Shown: positions 9,332 through 10,587 of the stretch, piece by piece
Position numbering within the stretch: the stretch's first letter is position 1
How the letters are laid out: each line of letters starts with the position of its first letter
NCBI GenBank assembly: GCA_019136395.1
Contig: JAGVUH010000309.1
Span: forward strand, 1-10,587
DNA length: 10,587 bases
DNA from: Gammaproteobacteria bacterium
GTDB lineage: Bacteria; Pseudomonadota; Gammaproteobacteria; Chromatiales; Chromatiaceae
Direction of reading: 5' to 3'
Notes under the pieces: generated by a model
What the model was told of the DNA's origin: nothing
Databases searched by the model: none
The model's input: only the letters and a program-made list of their open reading frames with translations
Translations under genes and position numbers: made by a program

Positions 9332-9360
9332 TTGTCGACGCCTGGGGTCTTCCCTATACT
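9332..9360 (+). promoter_or_regulatory. Sigma-70 promoter of tRNA-Thr
   Basis: TTGTCG (9332-9337) and TATACT (9355-9360, 5 of 6 consensus) are separated by 17 bp. A GC-rich discriminator (GCTGCGTCG) follows, as in stable-RNA promoters under stringent control. The tRNA begins 14 bp after the -10 box. Confidence 0.8.
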
Positions 9361-9374
9361 GCTGCGTCGTCTTG

Positions 9375-9450
<76 letters not shown>

Positions 9451-9457
9451 TAAAATC

Positions 9458-9492
9458 AAAGGCTTAGGGATCAAAACTCTAAGCCTTTTGCT
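9458..9492 (+). terminator. Rho-independent terminator after tRNA-Thr
   Basis: AAAGGCTTAG (9458-9467) and CTAAGCCTTT (9479-9488) form a perfect 10-bp stem with an 11-nt loop, followed by TGCTTTTCT. It starts eight bases after the tRNA CCA. The A-rich left flank would also let it work in the other direction. Confidence 0.85.
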
Positions 9493-9506
9493 TTTCTAGG
9501 GTCCTG

Positions 9507-9534
9507 TGTAGCCACCATGTAGCCAAATTTTGGC
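9507..9534. repeat. Paired TGTAGCCA repeats with adjoining palindrome
   Basis: TGTAGCCA occurs at 9507-9514 and 9518-9525, 11 bp apart (one helical turn). The second copy runs into GCCAAATTTTGGC (9522-9534), a perfect inverted repeat with a single central base. Such sites close to a tRNA 3' end suggest recombinase or accessory protein binding, but the function is inferred. Confidence 0.5.
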
Positions 9535-9791
9535 AATCCGGTTAGAAGTTAGTCAACCTATCCACCTGGAGCAGCGCCGCGGGCATGCACCAACTAGACA
9601 CAGCGATCACTCACTCGTTCGCCTATTCCTTGGCCAGCGGTAACCGGATGGCGAAACCCTGGCCATTGACGACGGCCTCCCTACCGCTATGCGCACACCA
9701 GGCAACGTCCCGGTCTTGACCGTTGCCGCGCTGGCAATCATAGTCAAAACCGATAGATGTTACTTGGTCGATAGAAATAAACTTGCGAAAA

Positions 9792-9821
9792 TGTCGGAAT
9801 TTGTCGGATCTTGTCGGAATT
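9792..9821 (+). repeat. Three tandem 10-bp TGTCGGA repeats
   Basis: TGTCGGAATT, TGTCGGATCT and TGTCGGAATT follow each other without gap. The first and third are identical and the middle differs at two bases. The 10-bp period places all copies on about one DNA face, as in binding-site arrays. The bound protein is unknown. Confidence 0.75.
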
Positions 9822-9982
9822 CATGTCTGTTAATCACGCGAAAAGCCCGTAATACTACCGACCTCTCAAGGCCGAACCCGCCCCCCCTTAACTATCTGGC
9901 GGCCCAGGCCTTGACGGATGCCTGAGATGACACGGCAGGGCGGTAGCGTGCTTGCCGGGGGTAGCCCCCCTCTCTCCCTAAG

Positions 9983-10587
9983 ATGGAACATCCCTTGGAC
10001 CTCACCCACCTCACCGCCCCCGACGCCCCCTTGGCCATCATCGGCCTCGGCTATGTCGGCCTGCCCCTGGCCGTCGAATTTGGCAAACACCGCCCGGTGA
10101 TCGGCTTCGACATCAAGCCCGAACGCATCGCCGAACTCCTGGCCGGCCGCGACAGCACCCGCGAGACCACCCCGGAGGAACTGGCCGCCGCCCGGCACCT
10201 CACCGTCACCACTGACCCCGAGGCCCTGCGCCCCTGCCGCATCTTCATCGTCACCGTCCCCCACCCCGGTGGATGACTACAAGCGCCCCGACCTCACGCC
10301 CCTGCTCAAGGCCTCCGCCACCGTCGGCCAGGTCCTCAAGCCCGGCGACCTGGTGATCTACGAATCCACCGTCTATCCCGGCTGCACCGAGGAAGACTGC
10401 GCCCCCGTCCTGGAGAAGTGGTCGGGCCTCGCTTACCTCCCCTCCCCCCTCGCGGGGGAGGGGCCGGGGGAGAGGGGGAATCAGCCAGGCACCTTCCACC
10501 TCGGCTACAGCCCCGAGCGCATCAACCCCGGCGACCCCCACCACCGCCTCACCACCATTAAAAAGGTCACCAGCGGCTCCAGCCCAG
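9983..10587 (+). pseudogene. tviB: Nucleotide-sugar dehydrogenase (TviB/WbpO type), frameshifted, partial at 3' end
   Basis: Family members oxidise UDP-N-acetylhexosamine to the uronic acid with two NAD, for acidic capsule or O-antigen sugars. The N-terminus is AIIGLGYVGLPLAVEFGKHR (GxGxxG at residues 21-26), followed by GFDIKPERI and a strand ending FIVTVP. There the reading frame breaks: a run of five C (10258-10262) gives HPGG and a stop at 10274-10276. With four C the frame continues TPVDDYKRPDLTPLLKA, then VIYESTVYPGCTEEDC and GYSPERINPGD, all typical of TviB, and stays open to the window end. It also carries a 21-codon GC-rich repeat at 10431-10493. The catalytic cysteine and C-terminal domain lie outside. 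The frameshift may be a real mutation or a homopolymer sequencing error. No good ribosome binding site precedes ATG 9983. Confidence 0.85.
10431..10493 (+). repeat. GC-rich palindromic repeat inserted in frame in the sugar dehydrogenase
   Basis: CCCCTCCCCC (10439-10448) and GGGGGAGGGG (10454-10463) form a perfect 10-bp stem with a 5-nt loop, followed by a second G-rich arm (10466-10478). In the corrected frame it encodes LPSPLAGEGPGERGNQPG without a stop. It lies between SGL and FHLGYSPERI, where TviB, as I recall it, has only five or six residues. The encoded peptide resembles the known class of LPSP..GRG..GEG repeats found dispersed in proteobacterial genomes. Confidence 0.75.

Larger units (their letters stand above)
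9451..9982. other. 532-bp gene-poor region after tRNA-Thr with ordered repeats
   Basis: No convincing gene lies here. It holds the tRNA terminator, paired TGTAGCCA repeats with an adjoining palindrome (9507-9534), a minus-strand frame without a start codon (9623-9820), three tandem 10-bp TGTCGGA units (9792-9821) and a GGGGG/CCCCC hairpin (9957-9969). A 78-codon plus-strand frame at 9689-9925 has no family resemblance or ribosome binding site. The region looks more like the scar of a former insertion beside a tRNA than like working genes; that is inference. Confidence 0.5.

Noticed and set aside
9689..9925. 78-codon plus-strand open frame
   Set aside because: No family resemblance, no ribosome binding site, and it spans the TGTCGGA repeats; treated as chance.

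Overview
The window reads as chromosomal DNA of a high-GC gammaproteobacterium. A purple sulfur bacterium or other Chromatiales member is plausible. This rests on the fkpB-ispH pairing, a RimO close to the enterobacterial form and strong G/C third-position bias; it is inference, as no marker gene is present. Most of the window is housekeeping, but it includes two tRNA loci with accessory DNA beside them, several damaged genes and an intragenic repeat insertion.

Layout. (1) 1-1153: the C-terminal part of a large serine recombinase runs rightward and converges on an initiator tRNA-Met gene on the minus strand. The last codons of the recombinase lie inside the tRNA 3' end, and the tRNA terminator lies inside the recombinase reading frame, so this is the tRNA-proximal boundary of an integrated element. 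(2) 1374-3959: small genes follow: a DUF3775 protein, a probable HPF/RaiA-type ribosome-associated protein, psiE on the minus strand, and a divergent gene fusing a DUF971 domain to a MoaD-like ubiquitin fold without the C-terminal Gly-Gly. (3) 4143-6605, minus strand: rimO followed by acuI. RimO most probably starts at TTG rather than at an upstream ATG that would overlap fkpB. (4) 6663-9237, plus strand: fkpB, ispH and a thiO-like glycine oxidase gene whose 5' end, including the FAD-binding GxGxxG segment, is missing. (5) 9251-9982: a short-repeat tract, tRNA-Thr(CGT) with a good promoter and terminator, then about 530 bp with no convincing gene but several ordered repeats. (6) 9983-end: a TviB/WbpO-type nucleotide-sugar dehydrogenase carrying a one-base frameshift in a C run and, further on, an in-frame GC-rich palindromic repeat.

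Roles. IspH makes the isoprenoid precursors IPP and DMAPP, FkpB is a folding helper, RimO modifies ribosomal protein S12, AcuI reduces acrylyl-CoA, ThiO would supply iminoglycine for thiamine thiazole synthesis if intact, and the last gene would start a cluster for an acidic surface polysaccharide. I see no clear new defence or metabolic system. The most unusual features are the recombinase/tRNA/terminator overlap, the DUF971-MoaD fusion without Gly-Gly, the decapitated thiO and the repeat inside the sugar dehydrogenase.
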